Assembly: GCA_021805725.1 (NCBI GenBank) | Contig: JAJZEH010000077.1 | Location: 1 to 45,243, forward strand | DNA length: 45,243 nucleotides | Source of the DNA: Pseudomonadota bacterium | GTDB taxonomy: Bacteria > Pseudomonadota > Gammaproteobacteria > Burkholderiales > Ferrovaceae | Direction: 5' to 3' | Shown here: positions 14,738-22,613 of the stretch, piece after piece | Layout of the letters: the number at the start of each line of letters is the position of its first letter | How positions within the stretch are numbered: position 1 is the first letter of the stretch | Program-made: the position numbers and the translations under genes | Notes under the pieces: generated by a model | Seen by the model: the letters and a program-made list of their open reading frames with translations, nothing else | The model's database searches: none | Told to the model about the DNA's origin: nothing

Positions 14738-15448
14738 TCAACTGCCTTCGATGAGCTTGTTCAGGCCCTGCTGATCAAGAATGCGGACGTTGCGTCCCTT
14801 GACATCGAGTAATTGCTGATCGTGAAAGCGTGACAGGATGCGGCTGACAGTTTCGAGTTTGAGGCCCAGGTAACTGCCGATGTCTTCACGCGTCATGCGC
14901 AGCACCAGTTCAGAACCGGACTGCTTGCGCATCGAAAAACGCTTGGCGAGGTTGACCAGGAATGCGGCCAGACGCTCTTCTGAGCGCATGCTGCCCAGCA
15001 ACAGCATCACACCCTGGTCCCGCACGATTTCACGCGAGAGGGTTTTATTGAAACGATGCTGGAGGTTGGACATCAACTGGCCCAGCTCCTCAAAGCGGTC
15101 GAAAGTGATTTCGCACACGGCGCTGTCTTCCAGAGCCACGGCATCGCAGATGTGCTGGTCGGTGCTGATGGCGTCCAGGCCCAGGATTTCGCCCGCCATC
15201 TGGAAACCGGTGACTTGGGCGCGGCCATCTTCATGCAGGATACTGGTCTTGAAAAACCCCGTGCTGACCGCAAACAGCGAACGGAACGCATCGCCCGTGC
15301 GATAGAGCGAGTCCCCTTTCTTCACCACCTGGCGATGCGCCATGTGCTGGTCCAGCAGCAGGACTTCCTCGTCAGACAGGCCTGCGGGCAGGCATAATTC
15401 CCGGATGGTACAGCCACCACAAACAGATTTCAGTTCAGAGAAATCCAT
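14738..15448 (-). CDS. fnr: Fnr/Anr-type oxygen-sensing transcriptional regulator
   Basis: A 236-residue CRP/FNR-family activator. Cysteines C10, C13, C19 and C112 match the four [4Fe-4S] ligands of E. coli FNR (C20, C23, C29, C122), with C112 in the VCEI context. A cyclic-nucleotide-binding-like beta-roll and a dimerisation helix follow. The C-terminal helix-turn-helix has LTREDIGSYLGLKLETVSRILSRF, whose E-x-x-SR recognition motif predicts binding to TTGAT-N4-ATCAA. The cluster is stable only without oxygen. Three perfect and two near-perfect sites of that type occur in this window. The 94-nt upstream gap holds no clear FNR box. Confidence 0.95.
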   Translation of the reverse strand: MDFSELKSVCGGCTIRELCLPAGLSDEEVLLLDQHMAHRQVVKKGDSLYRTGDAFRSLFAVSTGFFKTSILHEDGRAQVTGFQMAGEILGLDAISTDQHICDAVALEDSAVCEITFDRFEELGQLMSNLQHRFNKTLSREIVRDQGVMLLLGSMRSEERLAAFLVNLAKRFSMRKQSGSELVLRMTREDIGSYLGLKLETVSRILSRFHDQQLLDVKGRNVRILDQQGLNKLIEGS

Positions 15449-15542
15449 ATCAACAGCCAGATAGAGGGTTTACAGGGAGTCCAACAGACTCAAACGATGT
15501 ACATTCTACGCGTAAAATGGGCGGTTCATGGCGAAAACCGTA

Positions 15543-17006
15543 TCAATTTCCGGTTTTTGTAGGGTTTTCCCAATCTCCACCCAAGGCAATGAACAGGGCC
15601 GTAGTGTCCTGGAAACGCAATGCCTGCGCCTGGACGTAGCTGATTCTGGCCTGTCGATACTGGATCTCTGCGGCGAGCACGGCCAGGCCGTTGGCGAGGC
15701 CAGCCCGTTCATTGGCCTCGAGCAAGTGCCAGGCCCCTTCCGCAGCGGTCAGGGCTTCAGTGGCAGACCGCAAGGCTTCGGCATCATGCTGCAAGGCCCG
15801 TATCGTGTCCGCCACCTGGCCGAAGGCCCCCAGTACGGTCTGTCGGTAGAGCGCCAGGTTCTGCTGATAGGCATCCACTGCAGCCTGCTTGCGCGCGCGC
15901 AAGGTCCCGCCGTCAAATATCGGTGCCGTCACGTCTACACCCAGATTCCAGAAGTTGCCATTGCCTGCGAACAGGGTATTGGTGGAAGTGCCGTACTGTC
16001 CAAAACCCCCGTTGAGCGTAAGGGCTGGAAACAAGGCTGCCGTGGCTACGCCGATACTGGCGCTTGCACTGTGCAATGACGCTTCGGCGGCAATGATGTC
16101 AGGACGACGCCGTACCAGCTCTGAGGGGAGCGAGAGTGGCAGATGACTGGGCAGGGCAAGCTCCGATAGCCTCACCTCCGGAGGCTGCCATTCAGAGGGC
16201 AGCCTGCCGCCCAGCGTTGCCAGCAGGTGTTCTGCCTGATCGGCTTTCTGTTGTAACGGCGGGAGCGATGCCTCGAACTGGGCCAACTGGTTGCGTAACG
16301 CAAACACGGTGCCGTAGGCAGTGGTGCCGGCTTCAAACTGATTTTCGGCCAGCAACACCTGCGCGCGCTGCAGATCGATCAATGCGCGCGTGTCGACCAC
16401 TTCCGCCTCGTAGGCTGCGCGCGCAATGGCCGTGTTGACGATGTTGCCCGAAAGCGCCAGGTAGTTTCCCAACAGCAGGGCCTGCTGCATATCTACCTGG
16501 GCAGCCAGGCCTTCCACGGCACGCCGCTGCCCACCGAAAACATCCAGGGCGTAGCCAACGGAAGCTGACAGGGTGAACAGGTTAAAGGTGGGGCCTGGAC
16601 TCGTCCCGCCAAACAGTACCGGGGAAAATTTTTCGCGCGCCGCACCCGCATCGGCATTCACCTGCGGATAGAACACGCCGTAACCCGCTTGCAGGGCACT
16701 CTGGCTCTGGCGCAAACTGGCTTGCGCCGCCTCCACACCGGGATTGTGCTCCAATCCCTGGGTCACCAGGGCATCGAGGGCCGCGGAATGGAATAGCTGC
16801 CACCAGCGCGCCGTGGGCCCTACCCCTGTTTCGAAGTGCTGGGCCTGGCCATCGGCGTCCCTGGTTACCGCAGGATCGCCACCATGGTTATAGTGGTCGG
16901 CGACGGGCGCTTCGGGCGCCTTGAAATCCGGGCCGAGGGCGCAACCCGTGAGCAGCGCCAGGAGCGTCCCACAGCATGGCCCGAGGAACCTCCATGCGGT
17001 TCTCAT
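15543..17006 (-). CDS. NodT-type outer-membrane efflux lipoprotein
   Basis: A 487-residue TolC-like outer-membrane factor. The lipobox LLTGC near residues 18-22 predicts a lipid-anchored N-terminus. CALGPDFKAPEAPVADHY is a hallmark of the NodT/OprM lipoprotein group, and two outer-membrane efflux repeats follow, with LPSELVRRRPDIIAAEASL in the second. Its ATG follows the HlyD-like gene's stop codon directly. It should form the exit duct for the adjacent ABC exporter. Partner type (ABC rather than RND) is inferred from gene order. Confidence 0.88.
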   Translation of the reverse strand: MRTAWRFLGPCCGTLLALLTGCALGPDFKAPEAPVADHYNHGGDPAVTRDADGQAQHFETGVGPTARWWQLFHSAALDALVTQGLEHNPGVEAAQASLRQSQSALQAGYGVFYPQVNADAGAAREKFSPVLFGGTSPGPTFNLFTLSASVGYALDVFGGQRRAVEGLAAQVDMQQALLLGNYLALSGNIVNTAIARAAYEAEVVDTRALIDLQRAQVLLAENQFEAGTTAYGTVFALRNQLAQFEASLPPLQQKADQAEHLLATLGGRLPSEWQPPEVRLSELALPSHLPLSLPSELVRRRPDIIAAEASLHSASASIGVATAALFPALTLNGGFGQYGTSTNTLFAGNGNFWNLGVDVTAPIFDGGTLRARKQAAVDAYQQNLALYRQTVLGAFGQVADTIRALQHDAEALRSATEALTAAEGAWHLLEANERAGLANGLAVLAAEIQYRQARISYVQAQALRFQDTTALFIALGGDWENPTKTGN

Positions 17007-17978
17007 TCATTTCTCCCCGATGTACACATCCACCAACTGGCCAGGATAGAGCGCCAAGCCATCCGGTTTCGTGAACCTGAAAATCAACGGCAACACACGC
17101 ACATCCACCCGTTCCGTGCGCTGGTTGGACAGCTCAATTTTGGGCGAAACATAATGCTGGAGCCGGACGTACTCCAGCGGAATGTTGATGTCCGTTCCCC
17201 TGATGAACATGCGGGCATTCATGTGCGACGCATCGGGGATGCGGGAAATGAGGATTTCATCCACATAACAGCGTACAGCCATGGACTGCTGCGCATTGCC
17301 CACCACCAGGGCGGGGGTCATCCCGCCGGTGTAACTGTCATAGGCACCCTGCGGCGAGAGATACCCGCCCACCGCCGCATTGACGGCCAGAACGGTACCA
17401 TCCGCTGGGGCCATGAGTGTGTATTTGGAAAGCAGTACCTTGCCAGCCTCGTAGGCTTTCAGTGCGGCCACTGCCTGCTTTTGCGCCGCATCAAGACCCG
17501 CAGCAGCCACTTCCATTGCATGCTGGGCCGAGTCGAATGCGTCCCGACTCACGGAGCGTGGATCCAGCTCGCGGGATGTCCGCTGTTTGTCGTACTGGTC
17601 CTGCATGTTCCTGAAGCTGGCGCGGGCCAGCACCGTTTGCGCGGTTGCCGCGTCGGCCTGGGCCTTGAGCTGCTCCGTCACGGCCTGCTGAAGCCGCGCG
17701 TCAAGTCTGAGCAGGGGCGTTCCGGCCTTGACTTTTGCCCCCTCCGTCACCGGAATTTCCACCACGGTCCCTGCCACTTCCGGGTAGAGATTGATGTTTT
17801 CACCACTGCCCTGGATGCTTTCGATCAGGCCATTGGCGTAAATTCCCTTTTCGTAAGGATTCGATGCCGGCGTAAAGGCTGGAGGCTGCGGTTTATGCTG
17901 GACTCCAAAAACATATGCAGCAATGAGCCCTGCCATGATGCCGAGTACCGCCAATGCGAAAATGACTTTAACTCTCAT
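17007..17978 (-). CDS. HlyD/DevB-type periplasmic adaptor protein
   Basis: A 323-residue membrane-fusion protein. One N-terminal membrane segment (about residues 5-22) is followed by a split lipoyl/barrel-sandwich domain (YPEVAGTVVEIPVTEGAKVKAGTPLLRLDARL near residues 60-95, and a second half around APADGTVLAVNAAVG). A helical hairpin of Q/A-rich sequence lies between them. It should link the inner-membrane ABC pump to the outer-membrane duct. The ATG at 17978 was chosen; it overlaps the ATPase gene by 11 nt and begins with a normal membrane anchor. A start at 18014 is open but would overlap by 47 nt. Confidence 0.87.
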   Translation of the reverse strand: MRVKVIFALAVLGIMAGLIAAYVFGVQHKPQPPAFTPASNPYEKGIYANGLIESIQGSGENINLYPEVAGTVVEIPVTEGAKVKAGTPLLRLDARLQQAVTEQLKAQADAATAQTVLARASFRNMQDQYDKQRTSRELDPRSVSRDAFDSAQHAMEVAAAGLDAAQKQAVAALKAYEAGKVLLSKYTLMAPADGTVLAVNAAVGGYLSPQGAYDSYTGGMTPALVVGNAQQSMAVRCYVDEILISRIPDASHMNARMFIRGTDINIPLEYVRLQHYVSPKIELSNQRTERVDVRVLPLIFRFTKPDGLALYPGQLVDVYIGEK

Positions 17979-18672
17979 GAACGCCTCCGTTGCGCAATCC
18001 GCTGATCTTTCCATCTTCCATGTTCATGATCCGGTCGGCGTATTCAAATATCCGGCTGTCATGGGTCACGATGATGATGCAGCGCTTGTCATTCAGGATC
18101 TTCTCCTTGATGAAGGACACGATGCGCTTTCCGGTATCGCCGTCCAGTGATGCCGTGGGCTCGTCAAAAATCAGGATATCCGGGTGGCTTGCAATGGCGC
18201 GGGCAATGGCCACCCGCTGCTGCTCGCCGCCACTGAGCTTGACCGGGGGCAAGCCCACCTTGTCCTGAAGACCAACGATCTCCAGGTATTCCCCAGCCAC
18301 TTTGAGCGCTTCGTCCCAGTTGATTTTTTTGAGGATGAGCGGAATGGCCACATTCTCTGCGGTGGTGAGCCTTGGAAAAAGATGGTAATCCTGAAACACG
18401 AAGCCCACTTTTTCCAAACGAAAATCTGCAATTGCGTCGTCAGACAAACTCCATAGGTCCCGCCCCTCCACCATCACCTGGCCTGTATTGGGCCGCAGAA
18501 TTCCGGAAATGATACTGAGCAGCGTGGTTTTGCCGCTTCCGGAAGGACCCACGATGTAGAGAACTTCTCCGAAATAGGCCTCGAAACTGGCGTCCCTGAC
18601 CGCAAAGGTTCTGGTTTCGCCATCGCCAAACCACTTATTCAGTTCCACTGCCTTGACCGCTATCGTAGCCAC
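17968..18672 (-). CDS. ABC exporter ATP-binding protein (MacB/LolD/DevA type)
   Basis: A 234-residue ATPase. Walker A is GPSGSGKTTL, the Q-loop FVFQDYHLFP, the signature LSGGEQQRVA, Walker B ILIFDEPTASLD, and the H-loop VTHD. The sequence is typical of the class that powers FtsX-like, non-translocating mechanotransmission permeases. The start is taken as GTG at 18672, just after the permease stop and with AGGGGA upstream. An ATG at 18693 would overlap the permease by 20 nt and lacks a clear ribosome site. It is the second gene of the exporter operon. Confidence 0.9.
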   Translation of the reverse strand: MATIAVKAVELNKWFGDGETRTFAVRDASFEAYFGEVLYIVGPSGSGKTTLLSIISGILRPNTGQVMVEGRDLWSLSDDAIADFRLEKVGFVFQDYHLFPRLTTAENVAIPLILKKINWDEALKVAGEYLEIVGLQDKVGLPPVKLSGGEQQRVAIARAIASHPDILIFDEPTASLDGDTGKRIVSFIKEKILNDKRCIIIVTHDSRIFEYADRIMNMEDGKISGLRNGGVHES

Positions 18673-18673
18673 G

Positions 18674-19810
18674 CTATCCCCTGAAAATATCAAAAGGCTC
18701 GATCCTGATTACCTTCCGGATACCGATGTAACTTGAAATGGCGGCGATGATGAGCACCATGACGAATGCCAGCCCCAGGTTGAAATAGGTGATTTCTGCA
18801 GCGTAATCCGGCAATCTGAGCCTAGCCACCGTGATCATCAGGGTGGCCAGTCCCACACCCAGACCATAGGCCGTCAACGCCGTGAAAATGGCCTGGAACA
18901 GGATCATGGCAATCAGTTCGCTGCCTTTGGCGCCGATGGCCTTCAGGGCGCCAAACTTTTCCAGGTTCTCGAGAATGAAGGTATAGAACGTTTGCCCTGA
19001 AATGGAAAGACCTACCAGAAAACTGATGATCGTCATGAGCATGACGTTGGTGCCCAACCCGGTATGGTAGGTGTAGAAATCGGAGATTTTCTTGATGAAA
19101 TCATCCTTGGTGAGCGCTTCATAGCCCAGCTTGGCCACTTCAGCCTTGATGAAGGGCACTGCGGTCTCGGTCTTGGGCTCAATCAGGACATATCCAGCCG
19201 TAAACCGGGTAGAGGGAATATAGGTGATTGCGCGGTTGAAGGTGGTGTAGAGGGTGGGAATGCCAAACAGCCCGGAAGTGTTGACTTTGGCAATACCCAC
19301 AATCGTGCCACGATGGTCATTGATCTCGAACTCGGTCCCGAGTTTCGGGTTGTCGAGCTTTGAAAACTCAGAATCCTTGACGACGAAGAAGGCGTTTTCA
19401 GCATAAATGTCTTCGATTTTGCCTTCCAGTAGTTGGGGCCTGCCAAACAGGGTGGCATCATCCAGCCCCAGGATGGTCACTGCCTGGTAGGTTCCACTCT
19501 TGAGCTTGACGAGGGCGGCCCCCGAATAGAGCGGCACTGCATACTTGACGCCCTGGATGCTGCGGGCGGCATCGAGCACGTAATCCGGCATGGGAATGGT
19601 ACTGACCACGTTGTTGACCGCGGGGTCCATCACCCACACTTTCGCACCCACATTGAGGACGGTGGCGGAAGCACGCTTGAGGATGCCGGCAAACATGGAG
19701 GTCATCATGACCATGAGGAATACTGCAAAGGTAATGCCGATGAGGAGTGCAAAGAACTTTCCCTTGTCGTTGACAAGGAGTTTGAAAGCCACTTTCAGAA
19801 TTCCAGTCAC
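18674..19810 (-). CDS. DevC/MacB-like FtsX-family ABC permease
   Basis: A 378-residue inner-membrane permease. It has one N-terminal membrane helix (about residues 18-40), a large periplasmic domain, and three C-terminal helices (about 255-275, 295-325 and 345-368), the FtsX arrangement of MacB, LolC/E and DevC. With the ATPase, HlyD-like adaptor and NodT-type duct it completes a tripartite exporter resembling cyanobacterial DevBCA, which exports glycolipids. The substrate here is unknown. It is first in the operon and has an FNR-like promoter upstream. Confidence 0.85.
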   Translation of the reverse strand: MTGILKVAFKLLVNDKGKFFALLIGITFAVFLMVMMTSMFAGILKRASATVLNVGAKVWVMDPAVNNVVSTIPMPDYVLDAARSIQGVKYAVPLYSGAALVKLKSGTYQAVTILGLDDATLFGRPQLLEGKIEDIYAENAFFVVKDSEFSKLDNPKLGTEFEINDHRGTIVGIAKVNTSGLFGIPTLYTTFNRAITYIPSTRFTAGYVLIEPKTETAVPFIKAEVAKLGYEALTKDDFIKKISDFYTYHTGLGTNVMLMTIISFLVGLSISGQTFYTFILENLEKFGALKAIGAKGSELIAMILFQAIFTALTAYGLGVGLATLMITVARLRLPDYAAEITYFNLGLAFVMVLIIAAISSYIGIRKVIRIEPFDIFRG

Positions 19811-19871
19811 GCTGGATGTCCCGTTTGCCCGATTTGGCGCCGTTTGGCAGCACTAACCCGCATCATCGCGC

Positions 19872-19913
19872 AATCTACCATGGAAAAACTCCAGGAGTTT
19901 TGATCGCAGTCAA
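19872..19913 (-). promoter_or_regulatory. FNR-like promoter of the DevCAB-like exporter operon
   Basis: TTGAT-CGCA-GTCAA at 19900-19913 differs from the FNR/Anr consensus at one position. TAGATT (minus strand, 19872-19877) is centred 32 nt downstream, the same class II geometry as at hemN and ompW. The predicted start near 19865 gives a leader of about 55 nt. Confidence 0.65.
19885..19901. repeat. 17-nt palindrome next to the FNR-like box
   Basis: AAAACTCC-A-GGAGTTTT is a perfect 8-bp inverted repeat around a single base. It overlaps the FNR-like box by 2 nt and lies between it and the exporter -10 element. It could bind a second regulator, or be a remnant terminator hairpin. Confidence 0.5.
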
Positions 19914-19940
19914 AGCAATTTGGATCCGTTTTAAGGCTGC

Positions 19941-19969
19941 TTGCAATTAATTGCGCTTGGAGCTATATT
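19941..19969 (+). promoter_or_regulatory. candidate sigma70 promoter of the yceI-like gene
   Basis: TTGCAA (19941-19946) and TATATT (19964-19969) are spaced 17 nt apart on the plus strand. The predicted start near 19976 gives a leader of about 45 nt that includes the AAGGAG ribosome-binding site. Confidence 0.6.
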
Positions 19970-20020
19970 GTTCGCATGCGTACTATTTATCTACCCACCA
20001 AAACCAACAAGGAGACTTTC

Positions 20021-20587
20021 ATGCAACGGTCGCTACTTGCAATCGCCCTGACAACAGCCATCGCAGTCCCTGCCCTGGCCGCAGACACGTACCTCACCGA
20101 TCCAAACCACACCTTTGCCCGGTTTTCCTATAGCCATCTGGGCTATAGCACCCAGTTGAGCCGTTTCGACAAGGTTTCAGGAAAAATCATCATTGACCCC
20201 GTCGCAAAAACCGGTTCGGCTGACATCACCATCGACACTCGTTCGGTCAGCACCGGCTCGGCGCAATTCAACGAACACATTCAGGGCGCAGAGTTTCTTG
20301 ATACCGCCACGTTCCCCACGGCCACTTTCAAGGCCAATACCATCAAGTTCAATGGTGACACCCCCGATGAACTGGTGGGCGATTTGACATTGAAGGGCAT
20401 CACCAAGCCCGTGGTGCTGAAGATCACCTCCTACAAATGCATGCCACACCCCATGGTCAAGAAAGACGCCTGCGGTGCTGATGCCGTTACACACCTCAAG
20501 CGCACCGATTTCAACATGGGCAAATACGCACCCTATGTGGGTGACGACGTCACCGTCACGGTTTCAGTCGAGGCCATCAAACAGTAA
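20021..20587 (+). CDS. YceI-family periplasmic polyisoprenoid-binding-like protein
   Basis: A 188-residue lipocalin-like protein. The signal peptide (about residues 1-20, cleaved after ALA) is followed by the DTYLTDPNHTFARFSYSHLGYS opening, the FDKVSGKIIID strand and the GDLTLKGITKPVVL segment characteristic of YceI. Family members bind long isoprenoids such as polyprenyl chains in a beta-barrel. The ATG at 20021 has AAGGAG 6 nt upstream; an earlier in-frame ATG at 19976 lacks one. The protein is periplasmic with no obvious operon partner. The next gene is convergent. Confidence 0.9.
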   Translation: MQRSLLAIALTTAIAVPALAADTYLTDPNHTFARFSYSHLGYSTQLSRFDKVSGKIIIDPVAKTGSADITIDTRSVSTGSAQFNEHIQGAEFLDTATFPTATFKANTIKFNGDTPDELVGDLTLKGITKPVVLKITSYKCMPHPMVKKDACGADAVTHLKRTDFNMGKYAPYVGDDVTVTVSVEAIKQ

Positions 20588-20598
20588 CGGACGGATCG

Positions 20599-22437
20599 TT
20601 ACGACAGCATGACGCGCACCGCCCACCATATGGCAATGACGGCCATGAGGAGCACCAGCAGCACCGGATAAAACCAACCCGGAGGTTTTTTCTCTGCGTA
20701 GGGATCGGTCAGCGAGCGCTCTGCATTGGGCGGGAGCGCGGCAATCTGCGTCAACGACGTCCCGAAGGGGATGTTGATGCAGGCACGCGCATTGATGGCC
20801 CAACCGTTGGCATCCAGGATGGGCCCAAGATTGCGGGTGCGCAGCTTGAACCAGGCCAGAAGCACGGCAGGACCCGAGACGATCAACATAAGTCCGATAA
20901 GGGCCAGCGGAACCTGCCACCATTTCAGGGCCAGCACGCCCACGATAACGGAGGCCAATGCGGTACCGATGGCCCCCACGGCCAAACCGATCGCCGCAAA
21001 GATTCCGGCAAACTTGCCCACGTCAAAAGCCTGCTGTGCGGGTGGCGCCACCCCTTTCGTGGCTGCAAGGGCCATGCGATCTTCACTTTCCCTGGCCTTG
21101 TTGGCTGCGAGCTTCTGCAACTGCTCGCCGACCAACCGGACGAGGCGCTTGTAAGGCGACCAGAAGGCCTGGCGCAGGCTGATCGGATGGTCGATGATCT
21201 TGACGATGGTGGCGTCCCAATCGTCGCCGTGGCGATCGTAGAATACGCCATTGCGACCCACCATCAACTGATCCGAATCGCCGGCGGTAAAGGCAGCGGC
21301 AATCGTCATTTTCTGGCTGCCCCGGATGCAATCGCAATACACCAGACAGATTCGCGACAGGGCTGCAAGCGCAGCATGCTTGGCGGGGTCCGCCACCGCC
21401 ACGCATAGTTCGCACGAGCGCCCGTCCAGATAGAGGGTGCCCGCCTGAAACGTGGCCTTGCCCTGACGGGTATAGAAATCCTTGAAGGCCACGAAATTAT
21501 TGGCGAGCTTCAGCAGGTCGCGCACATAGCGCACCAGTTGCTCCAGTTCGCGCACGGCATCGTCGTCTTTTTGATCGGGACGGGAGGCACGCCAGGCGGC
21601 ATATCCGGAAAACCTTTCCCGAATGCCAAGCCACTCGGCCTCGGTCAACGTTTCGCACGCGCCCAATAGCGGCTGGACCACCCGACTGCAAAAGGATGCC
21701 ATGCCGGCAGCCCAGGCCGGGTTGAGGCCCGAGCGTAGCGGCAGCACACCCCCTGCCTCCACGCGGGCCAGGGGCAGGCGCGCAAGGCTTGCCTCCTGCA
21801 GCAGGGCATCCGCTGCGAGCATCCTGTAGGTTTCGTCCGAGGCATCCAGCGCTTCACTGGCTCGCGCATCGAAAGCTGCGAGGCGGCAGCGCAGGAAAAA
21901 GTCGTCGATCTTGTCGGTCACAGCCACCAGCGCCCCGTAGGCAGCCTCGCTATCCTGCCCCAGGGGCGCACTCGCCGTCCCGGCGGATTCCCATCCCGCC
22001 AGCACGCGGGCTGCATGCCGCGCCTGGGCCGTGCTGACCTCCGCCACGCTCAAGCGCTCGTTTCCGGATTTTCCCAGCTCATCTGCAAGCACCCTTGCGG
22101 CAGCCACCAGTCGCTGCCCTGCCTCCGTTTCATGGCTGATGTCGTCAGGGGACAGCCCGTCCTGCGCGCTGCCCAGCAACCGGGGGTCTTCCAGGCGCTC
22201 AGCCGCCCAACGCACTGCGGCGATGAGCTCATAGGCCCGCACGTGTCCGTCTGCATCGGCATCAACGAGCGTCAGGGTGCGTTCATCAAACTGAATGCCC
22301 TTGACGGGACAGGACAACGCAACCCACAGCTTCTGGTCAAGCTCGCCGATGGCCAGCAGATCTTCGGCATCGTCCAGTCGAACCTGATCGAAGCCGCCAG
22401 CACGAAAAAACCGCCAATGCCGATTCACGGTATTCAT
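20599..22437 (-). CDS. uncharacterised membrane protein with an EF-hand loop
   Basis: I do not recognise this 612-residue protein. It has one canonical calcium-binding EF-hand loop at residues 59-70 (D59, D61, D63, G64, V66, E70). A long, mainly helical, alanine-rich soluble part follows. A cysteine group sits at C342, C345, C364, C368 and C370 (CxxC and CxxxCxC patterns) and could bind metal. There are three hydrophobic helices near 476-505, 509-530 and 588-608, with a soluble stretch between the last two. There is no clear signal peptide. The ATG at 22437 has GAGGAGGG upstream; an ATG 19 codons earlier is less likely. It is monocistronic and divergent from the outer-membrane protein gene. 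Confidence 0.8.
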   Translation of the reverse strand: MNTVNRHWRFFRAGGFDQVRLDDAEDLLAIGELDQKLWVALSCPVKGIQFDERTLTLVDADADGHVRAYELIAAVRWAAERLEDPRLLGSAQDGLSPDDISHETEAGQRLVAAARVLADELGKSGNERLSVAEVSTAQARHAARVLAGWESAGTASAPLGQDSEAAYGALVAVTDKIDDFFLRCRLAAFDARASEALDASDETYRMLAADALLQEASLARLPLARVEAGGVLPLRSGLNPAWAAGMASFCSRVVQPLLGACETLTEAEWLGIRERFSGYAAWRASRPDQKDDDAVRELEQLVRYVRDLLKLANNFVAFKDFYTRQGKATFQAGTLYLDGRSCELCVAVADPAKHAALAALSRICLVYCDCIRGSQKMTIAAAFTAGDSDQLMVGRNGVFYDRHGDDWDATIVKIIDHPISLRQAFWSPYKRLVRLVGEQLQKLAANKARESEDRMALAATKGVAPPAQQAFDVGKFAGIFAAIGLAVGAIGTALASVIVGVLALKWWQVPLALIGLMLIVSGPAVLLAWFKLRTRNLGPILDANGWAINARACINIPFGTSLTQIAALPPNAERSLTDPYAEKKPPGWFYPVLLVLLMAVIAIWWAVRVMLS

Positions 22438-22517
22438 ATGCACACCCTCCTCGCTATGGTGCTCACATTCTATCGGGGCAGCCGCCATTATCAAACCGGC
22501 ATTAATTTTTCCTCCAG

Positions 22518-22531
22518 GTGATCCAGATCAA
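22518..22531 (+). promoter_or_regulatory. FNR-like box upstream of the outer-membrane protein gene
   Basis: GTGAT-CCAG-ATCAA differs from TTGAT-N4-ATCAA at one base. TATTAT at 22555-22560 is centred 33 nt downstream, within 1 nt of the class II spacing seen elsewhere in the window. The predicted start is near 22567. Confidence 0.55.
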
Positions 22532-22539
22532 GAGGTTAT

Positions 22540-22585
22540 CGCTATATACTCAAGTATTATTCGCTATGTTTTCTTATTTATAACG
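22540..22585 (+). promoter_or_regulatory. ModE-like operator, with an upstream half-site
   Basis: CGCTAT-N12-ATAACG at 22562-22585 has the arm sequences and 12-nt spacing I know from the E. coli modA operator (CGTTAT-N12-ATAACG), with one arm mismatch. A second CGCTATATA half-site starts at 22540, 22 nt upstream, on the same helix face. The full site covers the predicted transcription start, as expected for repression by molybdate-bound ModE. Confidence 0.5.
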
Positions 22586-22613
22586 ATAGACCCTGCTAAA
22601 AATGAGGACAAGA

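Noticed and set aside
15449..15542. FNR autoregulatory box upstream of fnr
   Set aside because: No TTGAT-N4-ATCAA-like sequence in the gap. TAGAAT at 15503-15508 (minus) could be a -10 but lacks a -35.
16836..18005. Long plus-strand open frame (about 390 codons)
   Set aside because: It is antisense to the HlyD-like adaptor and part of the outer-membrane factor, both with strong family motifs. The protein is histidine/arginine-rich and resembles nothing.
20584..20602. GTAACG/CGTTAC inverted repeat between the YceI-like and EF-hand genes as a terminator
   Set aside because: The stem is only 6 bp and there is no T-tract on either strand.
22540..22563. A second full ModE operator
   Set aside because: Only the left arm matches; the right arm shares just the terminal CG, so it is reported only as a half-site.
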